Shown: positions 1 to 8,631 of the stretch, piece after piece
How positions within the stretch are numbered: position 1 is the stretch's first letter
Layout: each line of letters begins with the position of its first letter
Source of the DNA: Xestospongia muta
Lineage: Eukaryota > Porifera > Demospongiae > Haplosclerida > Petrosiidae
Assembly: GCA_963693285.1 (NCBI GenBank)
Contig: OY848918.1
Span: 10,301,162 to 10,365,161 of the forward strand
Reading direction: 5' to 3'
Length of the DNA: 64,000 nt
Notes under the pieces: model-generated
Databases searched by the model: none
What the model was told of the DNA's origin: nothing
What the model saw: the letters and a program-made list of their open reading frames with translations, nothing else
Translations under genes and position numbers: made by a program

Positions 1-2
1 GT

Positions 3-278
3 GCTAAAAGTGCTCCATCATTTGTTGGTACTGACTATTACTGTGAGTCAGGTAATCCCAATAATTTTGATCAGCTTCGACCTCACATTAATGATCCCCT
101 CTGGGATGGCCAAGGTTGTGGTAGTTTAGAGAAACCTTGCTGTAATCGACCCAATCTACCTTGGTTTCATAAACCACTGGGATACTCTACAATGGACTTT
201 ATTGAAGTGCGGGTATGCGGGTATGGAACAGATAATGAAGATGTTCCTTTTAACTTGATAGAGATTTATGTCAAATAA
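3..278 (+). CDS. Secreted FReD-like protein, C-terminal part (5' end outside window)
   Basis: The open frame enters at base 3 and ends with TAA at 276-278. It corresponds to the last 91 codons of the complete gene at 38968, from the segment after the CPCG motif through PLWDG and the CCN motif to the family ending NLIEIYVK. It is nearly identical to that gene, including its variable segment NPNNFDQLRPH. Near the end it reads VCGYGTDNED where the paralogue has VCCDQGTNNED, so it is one codon shorter and has lost one cysteine of a normally paired CC. The frame stays open, so the gene may be functional, but its 5' part cannot be judged here. Confidence 0.8.
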   Translation, partial: AKSAPSFVGTDYYCESGNPNNFDQLRPHINDPLWDGQGCGSLEKPCCNRPNLPWFHKPLGYSTMDFIEVRVCGYGTDNEDVPFNLIEIYVK

Positions 279-1108
279 ATATTTCTTCATTGTTTAAATA
301 TGTTGATCAATGCCTTTTGTTGATGTGTTAAATTTAATGAATAATCACATGACAAATCCTTGTTATTTAAGATTTGGTCTTGTAACAGTGGTCCTGTCGA
401 AAGGCCAATTTAAATTCTTATCAAATCTAAATGAGATTCTTGAATACTTATATTTTGTCCATTTATTCACACAGTAGCAATGTGTTCTGGGTTGCTTTTG
501 TTCAACCTTGTCAGTAATTGAACAAGCTAGGGCACAAAAGCTCAGTTGAGCTATAGTAATTATGTAATTGATTTCTTCATATTGACCTCTCACCTACCTA
601 CAACTATTACAGACTAAATACCAAGTTGAAATAAATATTTATGTATCTTAATTCATTTTTATGTTGTTAAGACAACACAAACTATATGTAGCATAATCTA
701 TTAGAATACTCTATTAATTCATTATTTCATAAACAGAAATCTCTAGTAGTAGTGTTCAAGGAAATTGTATAGAAACTAAATAATCTTGTCCATATCAGCT
801 GTCCCCATTATATATATGTCATATCTTGATTATTACTATGAACATTGATGGATGAAGGAAAGATAGCTAGTTACAATGCGCTTAGACTAGTAAGTAACGG
901 CTTCATTTCCCTTTAATAATTTCCTCTTTCTAGTACATATATAATATACTTTATTGCTTTTTAATTTGCAATCTGTGTCTGGTAAACTGTGATGTAGAAT
1001 TCTATTTACATAGGTCAAGAAATCTTATTATGATATTTTTAATTTATACTCTTGTTTAAAGAGAATAAGTCTTCCAAAGGTCATACATCTTAATAATACC
1101 CTTATAGT

Positions 1109-1262
1109 AAGTGTGATTTTCTCTGAATGGTGATAGCATTGACTGTGAATACTGCTTGATGTGATAGATCTTAACCAGTACTATAATTTTTCCATCATAA
1201 GGTAGACTTCTATGTACCAGTTTTTGCTGGCCATCTGTTAACCTTCTTTGACACACATTGGA
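1109..1262 (+). repeat. Upstream module, about 150 bp, repeated four times per duplication copy
   Basis: Recognisable by a CTCTGAATxGTGATAGxxTTGACTGT-like start, the central GATGTGATAG and the later CTATGTACCAG. Other copies lie at about 3181-3312, 4964-5083 and 5566-5722, with partners near 41019-41172, 43094-43224, 44877-44993 and 45479-45635. The copies at 1109 and 5566 sit just upstream of genes. The two middle ones are more diverged and have no gene after them, so they probably mark promoters of lost genes. Confidence 0.7.
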
Positions 1263-1290
1263 ATTTTTAATTTGCTAAATTATTTTGATT

Positions 1291-1355
1291 TTATTGGCTC
1301 GAAAACCACAACTTAAGTCTTTGCATTTGAAGCTCTTCACAATAGTACTCTTAAG
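1291..1355 (+). promoter_or_regulatory. TATA-less promoter with inverted CCAAT (class III)
   Basis: TTTATTGGCTC lies about 60 bases before the ATG, and no TATAAA is present at the spacing used by other family members. The same arrangement precedes the genes at 5816, 41266 and 45729. The family leader CTCTTAAG directly precedes the ATG. Confidence 0.4.
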
Positions 1356-2675
1356 ATGGTATATTTCTATGCTGTAACTCTACTGGCTGTTATTGCTAGT
1401 GTCTCTGCTAGCACTACCAGTGGTAATGATGGCTCTGATACATGTCTTTCTACCTCATCTCTCAAATTTATTGAACAAGCTCTAGCTAATATTAGCAATC
1501 AACTTGGAAGTGTTGGAACTAGAGATCCCTCTGACATTGGAGACTCTCTTACTGGTGTTACAAGTCTCCTTCAGCTATCTCTTTTGAGGGAGTTACTAGG
1601 TGAGTATAAGGAGGGATCACCTTCAGACAAGCAACAAGGACCAGCTATCTTGAGTCATATTGAGCTGTTACTCAACACTTCCATTCAAGATCTAACTAGC
1701 AGACTGAACACTATAGAGTCCCTCTTACAAGGACTACCTTCAGATATAATTTCCCTACAGAAACAAGTTAAACATCTGTCATCCAGCATTAAGAGTATCA
1801 AGTCAAACACTGACCTGTTATTAAGACATGGCAATATAACTCACAATACTCTGACATCTATTGATGATAAACTAGATGATGATAGTGATGAGTATACACC
1901 TTCTCCTTTACTTCACTCATGTCAGGAGATCAAAAGTAAATGGCCAAACAATCCTTCAGACTATTACATTATAGCTGATAGTCATGGGCATGCTCGTCAT
2001 GTGTACTGTTATATGGAGGAGTTGTGTAGTTCTGGAGGAGGTTGGATGAGGGTTGCTTATCTTAACATGACAGATAGCAGTGAGAAATGTCCTAATAAAT
2101 TTAGACTTTATAGTGAAAATGGTGTTCGAGCATGTGGTCGACCAGTTAGTAGTGGAGGTAGCTGTGCAAGAATAACATTTTCATCAGGGAATATTGCATA
2201 CTCTCGAATCTGTGGTAAAGTCATTGGATATCAAGTTGGATCTACAGATGGTCCAGTCGGTAATAACATTAATGGACCTTATATAGATGATATTAGTCTG
2301 ACACATGGTAGTCCTCGTAAACACATTTGGAGTTTTATTGGAGGGATGTATGAAAGCCATTCTCCGAGTAAATGTCCCTGTGGTACTAGTGGTGCTAAAA
2401 ATGTTCCATCGTTTGTTGGTAATGATTATTATTGTGAGTCTGGTAGCTCTGATAGTTATTATAAAAATGGTAAATTCTACCCTAATGATCCCCTCTGGGA
2501 TGGCAAAGGTTGTGGTAGTGTTGAGAAACCTTGTTGTAATCGATCCAAACAGCCATGGTTCCAGAAACATTTAGGATACTCTACAACTGACTCGATTGAA
2601 ATGAGGGAATGCGGAGATGAAGGAACAAATAATGAAGATACAGCTTTTAATTTGGTTGAGCTTTACGTTAAATAA
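1356..2675 (+). CDS. Secreted coiled-coil/FReD-like protein, long type A
   Basis: A single-exon gene of 439 codons. Residues 1-18 form a signal peptide (MVYFYAVTLLAVIASVSA). Residues 30-170 are Leu/Ile-rich with heptad character, probably an oligomerising stalk, with N-glycosylation sites NIS, NTS and NIT. An acidic hinge DDDSDEYTPSP follows. From SC at 188-189 the C-terminal domain opens like a fibrinogen-related domain: SCxEIK, DYYII, HVYCYMEELC, GGGWMRVAY at 227-235. It then follows the sponge/cnidarian family pattern: CGRPVSSGGSC, VIGYQVG, LTHGSPRKHIWSF, CPCG 340-343, CESG 360-363, PLWDG 379-383, CC 393-394, end LVELYVK. Variable segments are 329-339 and 364-375. The start is the ATG in the leader context CTTAAGATG shared by the family. 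Ligand unknown; lectin-like binding is inferred from the domain. It has 16 amino-acid differences by eye from its copy at 41266, none in the last 120 residues. Confidence 0.85.
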   Translation: MVYFYAVTLLAVIASVSASTTSGNDGSDTCLSTSSLKFIEQALANISNQLGSVGTRDPSDIGDSLTGVTSLLQLSLLRELLGEYKEGSPSDKQQGPAILSHIELLLNTSIQDLTSRLNTIESLLQGLPSDIISLQKQVKHLSSSIKSIKSNTDLLLRHGNITHNTLTSIDDKLDDDSDEYTPSPLLHSCQEIKSKWPNNPSDYYIIADSHGHARHVYCYMEELCSSGGGWMRVAYLNMTDSSEKCPNKFRLYSENGVRACGRPVSSGGSCARITFSSGNIAYSRICGKVIGYQVGSTDGPVGNNINGPYIDDISLTHGSPRKHIWSFIGGMYESHSPSKCPCGTSGAKNVPSFVGNDYYCESGSSDSYYKNGKFYPNDPLWDGKGCGSVEKPCCNRSKQPWFQKHLGYSTTDSIEMRECGDEGTNNEDTAFNLVELYVK

Positions 2676-3133
2676 GTTAATAATGACAATTACCTGTGTG
2701 TAAAATATCTAGTTATAGCTGTACTGGTGTGTGATTATTTGATTAATATAATAATCATGTTATAAACCTACACATATGAGCTAACTGTTGGTTATGTTCA
2801 AGTAATTGTATGATTAATGTAATATTACTTAATGGTTTGGATTTGTATACACATGCCCATGTTTTAATCTTTTTAAAAAATAATGTTTTTTGACTTATAT
2901 TCAATTCAATTTTGAATATAAATTTAATTTTGATATAGGTAGTAAACGAACAGGGAAACTTGTAATAGTGTTTTAGCAAGCAAAATTGTAAAGTCGTGCT
3001 ATCATATTGTATATTAAGGTAGTCTTTGAGGAAGACAATATCTTTAAAAGGTTGAAAAAGGTACCATTGGTGCTGTTGAGGTAGTTCTTGAAAATATGCT
3101 TTAGAGGTCCAAAGGTCACTTTCTCTGAAATGT

Positions 3134-3174
3134 TAATGGTGATAGTAGTACAGATGATGACATAGCTAACTTGT
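3134..3174 (+). pseudogene. Short relic of a type-B N-terminus
   Basis: The DNA for NGGSSTDDAIANL of the type-B genes is recognisable (GATAGTAGTACAGATGATG then ATAGCTAAC), ending at TAG. It lies directly before the upstream module at 3181. The same relic occurs near 43047 in copy 2. Confidence 0.5.
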
Positions 3175-4040
3175 AGTAACTGTGAGTTTCTCCAAATAGT
3201 GATAACATATTATGTTTGAATATTACTCGATGTGACAGATATTGTCTAGTACTGTATCTTTTTATTGTAAGATGTAATCCTATGTACCAGCTGTTGCTAA
3301 CCACCTGTGATATAAATAACACTATTCAAAAATGGACTGTAATGTTATTATAGCTTTCTCACTATATAAATTGAATTTTTTAATTCGACATCACATCTTA
3401 GTCATTGTTTTGAGGATCTTTAAGATAACACTCTAAGTTTGACCTCCACTACCAGAAGTGCAGTATATTAAAAAAGGTCAAGCAAATGTCTTCAGTTATA
3501 AATAGTGCTCATTGACTTAAGGTTTATAGTATAGTTCTAATGGTAGCCTATAAAGTAGGTCAAAGCATAAAAGTATGATACCATGTTTTGTTAGGTCAAT
3601 ATCTCCTAATTGAATTGAATCATATTACATATACCAACAATCATTCTCTTTAAAGTTATTTTTAAGCATTCTATTCACAGTGACATTGCTATATGCTATC
3701 AGGAGCTTATCATAATTGTATAAATATTTTGGTTTGTAAATATCATAATTACAACTGGTCGCAATATTTTTTCAATGTTACTTTTGGGAAATGTATCCTG
3801 ACAATGTCAATATATGGCCAACTAAACTCTTGTTTTGGGAAGCAATGTGTATATACTTATACCAGCAATGTGGTCAACTAAACTCCTCCTTAATAAAAAG
3901 AATACTTCCTGGGATACCTTTTAAAAAATATGCGTGTGCTGACATAATAGCATACCTGATGAGACTAAATTTTTTAGTACTTTTTAAATGATATGAAGTA
4001 TCATTTTCAGATCATTAAGTAATTACAATTGCTTTCAATC

Positions 4041-4125
4041 TGGTAGTATAAATTTGGAGCTAAATGCTTCCCTTATCATATTTTGATTTTCTTACTAGAA
4101 GCTGTCTAGACATCACTCTAAGATG
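4041..4125 (+). promoter_or_regulatory. Orphan TATA promoter and leader without a gene
   Basis: GGTAGTATAAATTTGGAG (TATAAA at 4047) is followed by a family-like leader and AAGATGACATATTTC with ATG at 4123. The frame after the ATG does not continue into a family signal peptide. Probably left by deletion of a gene body. Copy-2 counterpart near 43960-44040. Confidence 0.45.
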
Positions 4126-5815
4126 ACATATTTCACTTCTCTTTTTTCTTTCTAACATATTCTTCTTGGCGGTCTATTTTGTGGTAATTAAACACTTGTG
4201 AACTATAGTTAAGTGATAAATTGTCAGTGTGAATTGTTCTCACTTTGCCTGTATCTCATTTCACCTAATTCATTAGCTAAGTATCACTTTGCCTTCTGGT
4301 TTATGTCATTTTGTTTAGGTTATATAGACTTTTCATTAAATGGTTGTGGAATTAAACTAGTAAAGAAGAGTCTAGTGTTACATAATATATCGTAAAGTAG
4401 TGCTTATAACTTGAGTGGTAATGGGATGTGGCTCTTTACTGTGATTTCCTCTAACTGTTAAAACATGTGCTGTTTATTACCACTGAAGACTGTTGTGATC
4501 TACAGCTGTAATCAAGAGGACTGATACATTCCATTATGTATGTAGCTTAGGGTAGTCCTTGTGATAGAGATGTTTGTTTGGTACTATGAAAGGAAACTCA
4601 TAGTTAATATTAGGTAGTTTTTGCAGTTTTTTTATCATTTGAAATAGACTTTCCATGATTTAAAATAAGTAATTTTTTTGTTGAATCCGCACAAGGCAAT
4701 GCATATTCTATAACTTTATTTGTAGTGTCTTTGTACATACCTTAAACCCATTATTAATTAGCTGTACTGATTTATAATGACTATTATAATAAATGCTAAA
4801 TTTTATATACACTAAAACCAGTTTTGTTATGGACTTGTTCAGAACTGTATCCACTTTCTTCTAACTTTCTAACTTGAATTGTGTAAATGATCATTACAGA
4901 ATTATTTTTTTGAACTTTACCCTCATTTGTTATTTTTATTTATATTTGAATGCACTTGTAATGATTGTGAGTTCCTCTGTATTTACTGTGCATACTATTT
5001 GATGTAACTATTATAATAGATATTGTCCAACACTAGTCTTCCCGTCATTAAATAGATTCTACCAGCTATTATGACAAAATAACAACTTTGTAGAAGTGCC
5101 TAGTGTTATGACAGCTTTCTCTAAATTTACAAATAGAATGACTTCAATTCTATCTCAGCTAAACCAAGTAGAACCCTTGACTTTCTGACCTTTATCCAAA
5201 GTTAACTCTTGGCCAGATAAAGACTAAGTAATATATTTGTTAAAACTACACAATGGTAATGTATAGGATGTTTAATGGCCAACTCTATAAAACTCTGTTG
5301 TCATGTCTTTGTACATACCTTAAGTTCACTGTTACTTACTTTTAGTGATAATAAATGATAAATGTTTATACACTAAAACCAGCTTTGTTATGACACCTTC
5401 TTCTAATGTAATTTAATGTCAATGTGTAAGGTTAAAATAATAATCACTATTACAAACATCTTATTATAATTTTTTGAATTATACACTTGTTTAAGAGAGA
5501 TTCAGTTGTCTATAAGTCAGTTAACTCAAATTCTTACTTTTATTAATATTAAAATACCCTTTTAACAAGTGTGACTTCCTCTGAATAGTGATAGTGTTGA
5601 CTGTCAATACTACTTGATGTGATAGACATTGTCCGGTATTATAATTTTCCCATCATAAGATAGACTCCTACGTACCAGTTGTCACTCACCATTTGTTAAT
5701 CTTCCTTGACATACATTGGAATGTTATAATTTACTTAATAAATCTAATTTTTATTGGCTCAAAAATCACATCTTAATTTTTTGCATTTGAAACTCTTCAC
5801 GATAGTACTCTTAAG

Positions 5816-7132
5816 ATGGTATATTTCTATGCTATAATTCTACTGGCTGTTATTGCTAGTGTCTCTGATAGCTCTACCAGTGATTGTGATGGCTTTGATA
5901 CATGTCGTTCTACCTCTTCTCTCAAATTTATTAAACAAGCTCTAGCTAATATTAGCAATAAACTTGGACATTTTGGAACTAGAGATCCCTCTGATGTTGT
6001 AGAATCTCTTACTGGTGTTACAAGTCTCCTTCAACTGTCTCTGTTAAAGGAGTTACTAGGTGAGTATAAGAAGGGATCACCTTTAGACAAACAACAAGGA
6101 CTAGCTATCTTGAGTCATACTGAGCTATTACTGAACACCTCCATTCAAGATCTAACTAGCAGACTGAACACTATAGAGTCCCTCCTACAAGGACTACCTT
6201 CAGATATAATTTCCCTACAGAAACAAGTTAATAGTCTGTCTTCAAACATTAAGAGTATCAAGTCAAACACTGACCTGTTATTAAGACATAGCAATATAAC
6301 TCACAATACTCTGACATCTATTGATGATAAACTAGATGATGATAGTGATGAGTATACACCTTCTCCTTTACTTCACTCATGTGAGGAGATCAAAAGTAAA
6401 TGGCCAAGCAGTCCTTCAGACTATTACATTATAGCTGATAGTCATGGGCATGCTCGTCATGTGTACTGTTATATGGAGGAGTTGTGTAATTCCACAGGAG
6501 GTTGGATGAGGGTAGCTTATCTTAACATGACAGATAGCAGTGAGAAATGTCCTGATGGATTTAGACTGTATAGTAAAAATGGTGTTCGAACTTGTGGTCG
6601 ACCAGTTAGTAGTGGAGGTAGCTGTGCAGGAATAACATTTTCATCAAGTAACATTGAGTACTCTCAAGTGTGTGGTAAAGTTATTGGATATCAATTTGGA
6701 TCTCCTGATGGTCCAGTTGGTAGTGATATTAATGGGAATTATATAGATGGTATTAGTCTGACACATGGTAGTCCTCGAAAACACATCTGGAGTTTTATAT
6801 CTGGACCATTTGAAAACCATCATGCAAGCTTCTGTCCCTGTGGTACTGTTGGTCAAAGGAGTGCTCCATCATTCGTTGGTACTGACTATTATTGTGAGTC
6901 TGGTAATCCTAAAACCGGTTGGCTCCCTAAACTTTATACTAATGATCTCCTCTGGGATGGCCAAGGCTGTGGTTACATTGAAGGACCTTGCTGTAACCGA
7001 TCCAATTTACCTTGGTTTCATAAGCCACTGGGGTACTTTACAACTGATTCCATTGAAATGAGGTTATGTTGTGATGGAGCTACACATAATGAAGATGTTC
7101 CTTTTAATTTGGTGGAGATTTACGTCAAATGA
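5816..7132 (+). CDS. Secreted coiled-coil/FReD-like protein, long type A
   Basis: 438 codons, single exon, same architecture as the gene at 1356. The signal peptide ends near residue 17, the stalk spans about 30-170, and the C-terminal domain starts at SC 188-189. It carries an extra cysteine at residue 24 in the mature N-terminus in addition to Cys30, so an extra inter-chain disulfide is possible. The variable segments are SGPFENHHASF and NPKTGWLPKLY, a combination shared with the genes at 45729 and 57510. The terminal motif is CC (MRLCC), against a single Cys in the 1356 gene. AATAAA-like signals lie within 60 bases after the stop. Its copy-2 partner carries a nonsense mutation, so this may be the only working member of the pair. 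Confidence 0.85.
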   Translation: MVYFYAIILLAVIASVSDSSTSDCDGFDTCRSTSSLKFIKQALANISNKLGHFGTRDPSDVVESLTGVTSLLQLSLLKELLGEYKKGSPLDKQQGLAILSHTELLLNTSIQDLTSRLNTIESLLQGLPSDIISLQKQVNSLSSNIKSIKSNTDLLLRHSNITHNTLTSIDDKLDDDSDEYTPSPLLHSCEEIKSKWPSSPSDYYIIADSHGHARHVYCYMEELCNSTGGWMRVAYLNMTDSSEKCPDGFRLYSKNGVRTCGRPVSSGGSCAGITFSSSNIEYSQVCGKVIGYQFGSPDGPVGSDINGNYIDGISLTHGSPRKHIWSFISGPFENHHASFCPCGTVGQRSAPSFVGTDYYCESGNPKTGWLPKLYTNDLLWDGQGCGYIEGPCCNRSNLPWFHKPLGYFTTDSIEMRLCCDGATHNEDVPFNLVEIYVK

Positions 7133-8037
7133 TACTTTTCTATTGAGTGTATATAATGCAAACATATTATTAGTAATGACTAAATAAATTAATAAAACCC
7201 CTCCTACCAATTAAGATATCGATTGATTCCAAATTTTTAATTTTGCCAAACGTTTTTGAAATGAATATACTTGATATTAACATCAATAATATTTTATAGT
7301 GGATAGTTGTTCTGGTTGTATTGTTGCTAAAGATAAACTTAAATAATACATTTTGATTTTCCTATAAAGATCTATATCCAATGCTGGTCAATTACCTGCT
7401 AAGATACTTCCACTCTTGATGTTTGTAATATTGCCTGTGTTAGATAATTAACTTTGATGTAGTGACTGACTTATTTGAGTTTGCAATTGTCTTTTGAAGG
7501 AAAAGATAAGAGTAAATGGATAGATGAATGAATAGATAGAATGAATGAATGGATGAAGTGTTATTGACTCTCTGAATTAGTACATGTTAATATTAAAACA
7601 AGTTAACTTTGAGGTAGTCAGTCTGTTTCCATTAAAAGATAGAGAAAGTACAGTATGGTTGACATTAAGGACCGTTTGTATGTCTTAGATAACTAAGTTT
7701 GATGTTATTTTAGTTTACGATATAGAGAGATCTGTAGTTGATATTATAGCAGTCTACTAGGTAATGGATATGTGTTAAGAGGTGACTGAAGAAGGAAAGT
7801 CCTCTAACAGGTGTTGTTTGTCACTAGATTTGTTTTTAACCTATAACTTTTATCATTTAGTTAACCTAGTTTGCTATTAGGTAGTGATAAAACTTGTCTT
7901 TCAAGGTGAGAGTCATGGTTAATACTTGTCTTTTAAACACTGAGTATGAAGCCATTATTAATTATTGGTTCTACTACCCAATATAATATATCAATAACAC
8001 ACATACTTTGTTATTGACATATTGACTATATTGGTAT
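7133..8037. other. Intergenic 3' flank with ATGA/GATG simple repeat
   Basis: The first 100 bases are a 3' flank shared with 26442, 47058, 54867 and 58752. A GATGAATGAATAGATAG-type tract lies at about 7515-7555. No gene seen. Confidence 0.6.
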
Positions 8038-8197
8038 AATTCCACTGGAGGTTGGATGAGGATAGGTTATCTTAACATGACAGATAGCAGTGAGATGTCC
8101 TAACAGATTTAGACTGTATAATGAAAATGGTGTTCAAGTATGTGGTCGTACAATTACTGGTAGAGGTAGCTATGCAGGAATAACATCAAGTGAAATC
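8038..8197 (+). pseudogene. FReD-like domain fragment
   Basis: About 160 bases match the part of the family domain from NSTGGWMRVAYLNMTDSSE to SGGSCAGIT, with a frameshift near GAGATGTCC and nothing recognisable on either side. It lies 435 bases before the USP-like exons. The same relic at 47964-48125 has different lesions. Confidence 0.75.
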
Positions 8198-8631
8198 TGA
8201 AATCTACAGAATTTGTAACAAAATGTCAATAGTGTGTTAGTTATAATTATATAAGACAATTGGTAAACAAAAGTTTACTTATTAACTGTATGAATTAACT
8301 TGTTGTTTTGTTTATCCCTTATTTTGCTAAATTAGTTATTCATAAAATCATTATTAGTGATATAACAAAGTACATACTAAATGTCCACATTGTATAGTCA
8401 TGATGTGTATACTTCTATTTGTGTCCTCTTGTTAGTCCTTGTCATAAAGGAGACCTTTATTATCAAACATTTCCCATTAGAATGTATTAAATGATATAAT
8501 CATTACTTCTGTAGAATAAGAACATTAAATTTTAAGAAGTAGCAAACCATAATTTTATAACTAGAACAACACACCATATATGGTCATCATACTATAATAC
8601 ATGGTCACTAATTATTATCTCTATATTATAG
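8198..8631. other. Conserved linker between FReD-like 3' end and USP exons
   Basis: The same sequence occurs at 48126-48558 and 62047-62472, and most of it at 16111-16400. It therefore belongs to a FReD-3'-end plus USP-fragment unit. It ends in the pyrimidine/AG acceptor of the first USP exon. Confidence 0.65.

Larger units (their letters stand above)
279..1355. other. Intergenic, 3' flank and upstream region of next gene
   Basis: No gene seen. The first 250 bases are the 3' flank also found after 35255 and 40185. The last 250 bases hold the 150-bp upstream module (1109-1262) and the leader of the next gene. A minus-strand open frame at 363-593 recurs at 40255 only because the block is duplicated. 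Confidence 0.6.
2676..5815. other. Long intergenic region with relic promoters
   Basis: No intact gene. It holds a 40-base relic of a type-B N-terminus (3134-3174), upstream-module copies at 3181 and 4964, a solo TATA promoter with ATG but no gene (4041-4125), and the promoter of the gene at 5816. Open frames at 3693, 3791 and 4213 are short, have no family resemblance and recur in copy 2 only through duplication. About 3407-4990 appears identical to its copy-2 counterpart. Confidence 0.6.

Noticed and set aside
2184..2570. Long minus-strand open frame opposite the FReD-like domain, repeated at 42094 and in shorter form opposite other members
   Set aside because: It recurs wherever the domain DNA occurs, has no start context, and contains low-complexity Thr/Ile. 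It is a shadow of the + strand gene.
3693..4395. Three short + strand frames conserved exactly in both duplicates (3693, 3791, 4213)
   Set aside because: The surrounding DNA is equally identical, so conservation says nothing about coding. Two overlap each other, and none has a recognisable domain.
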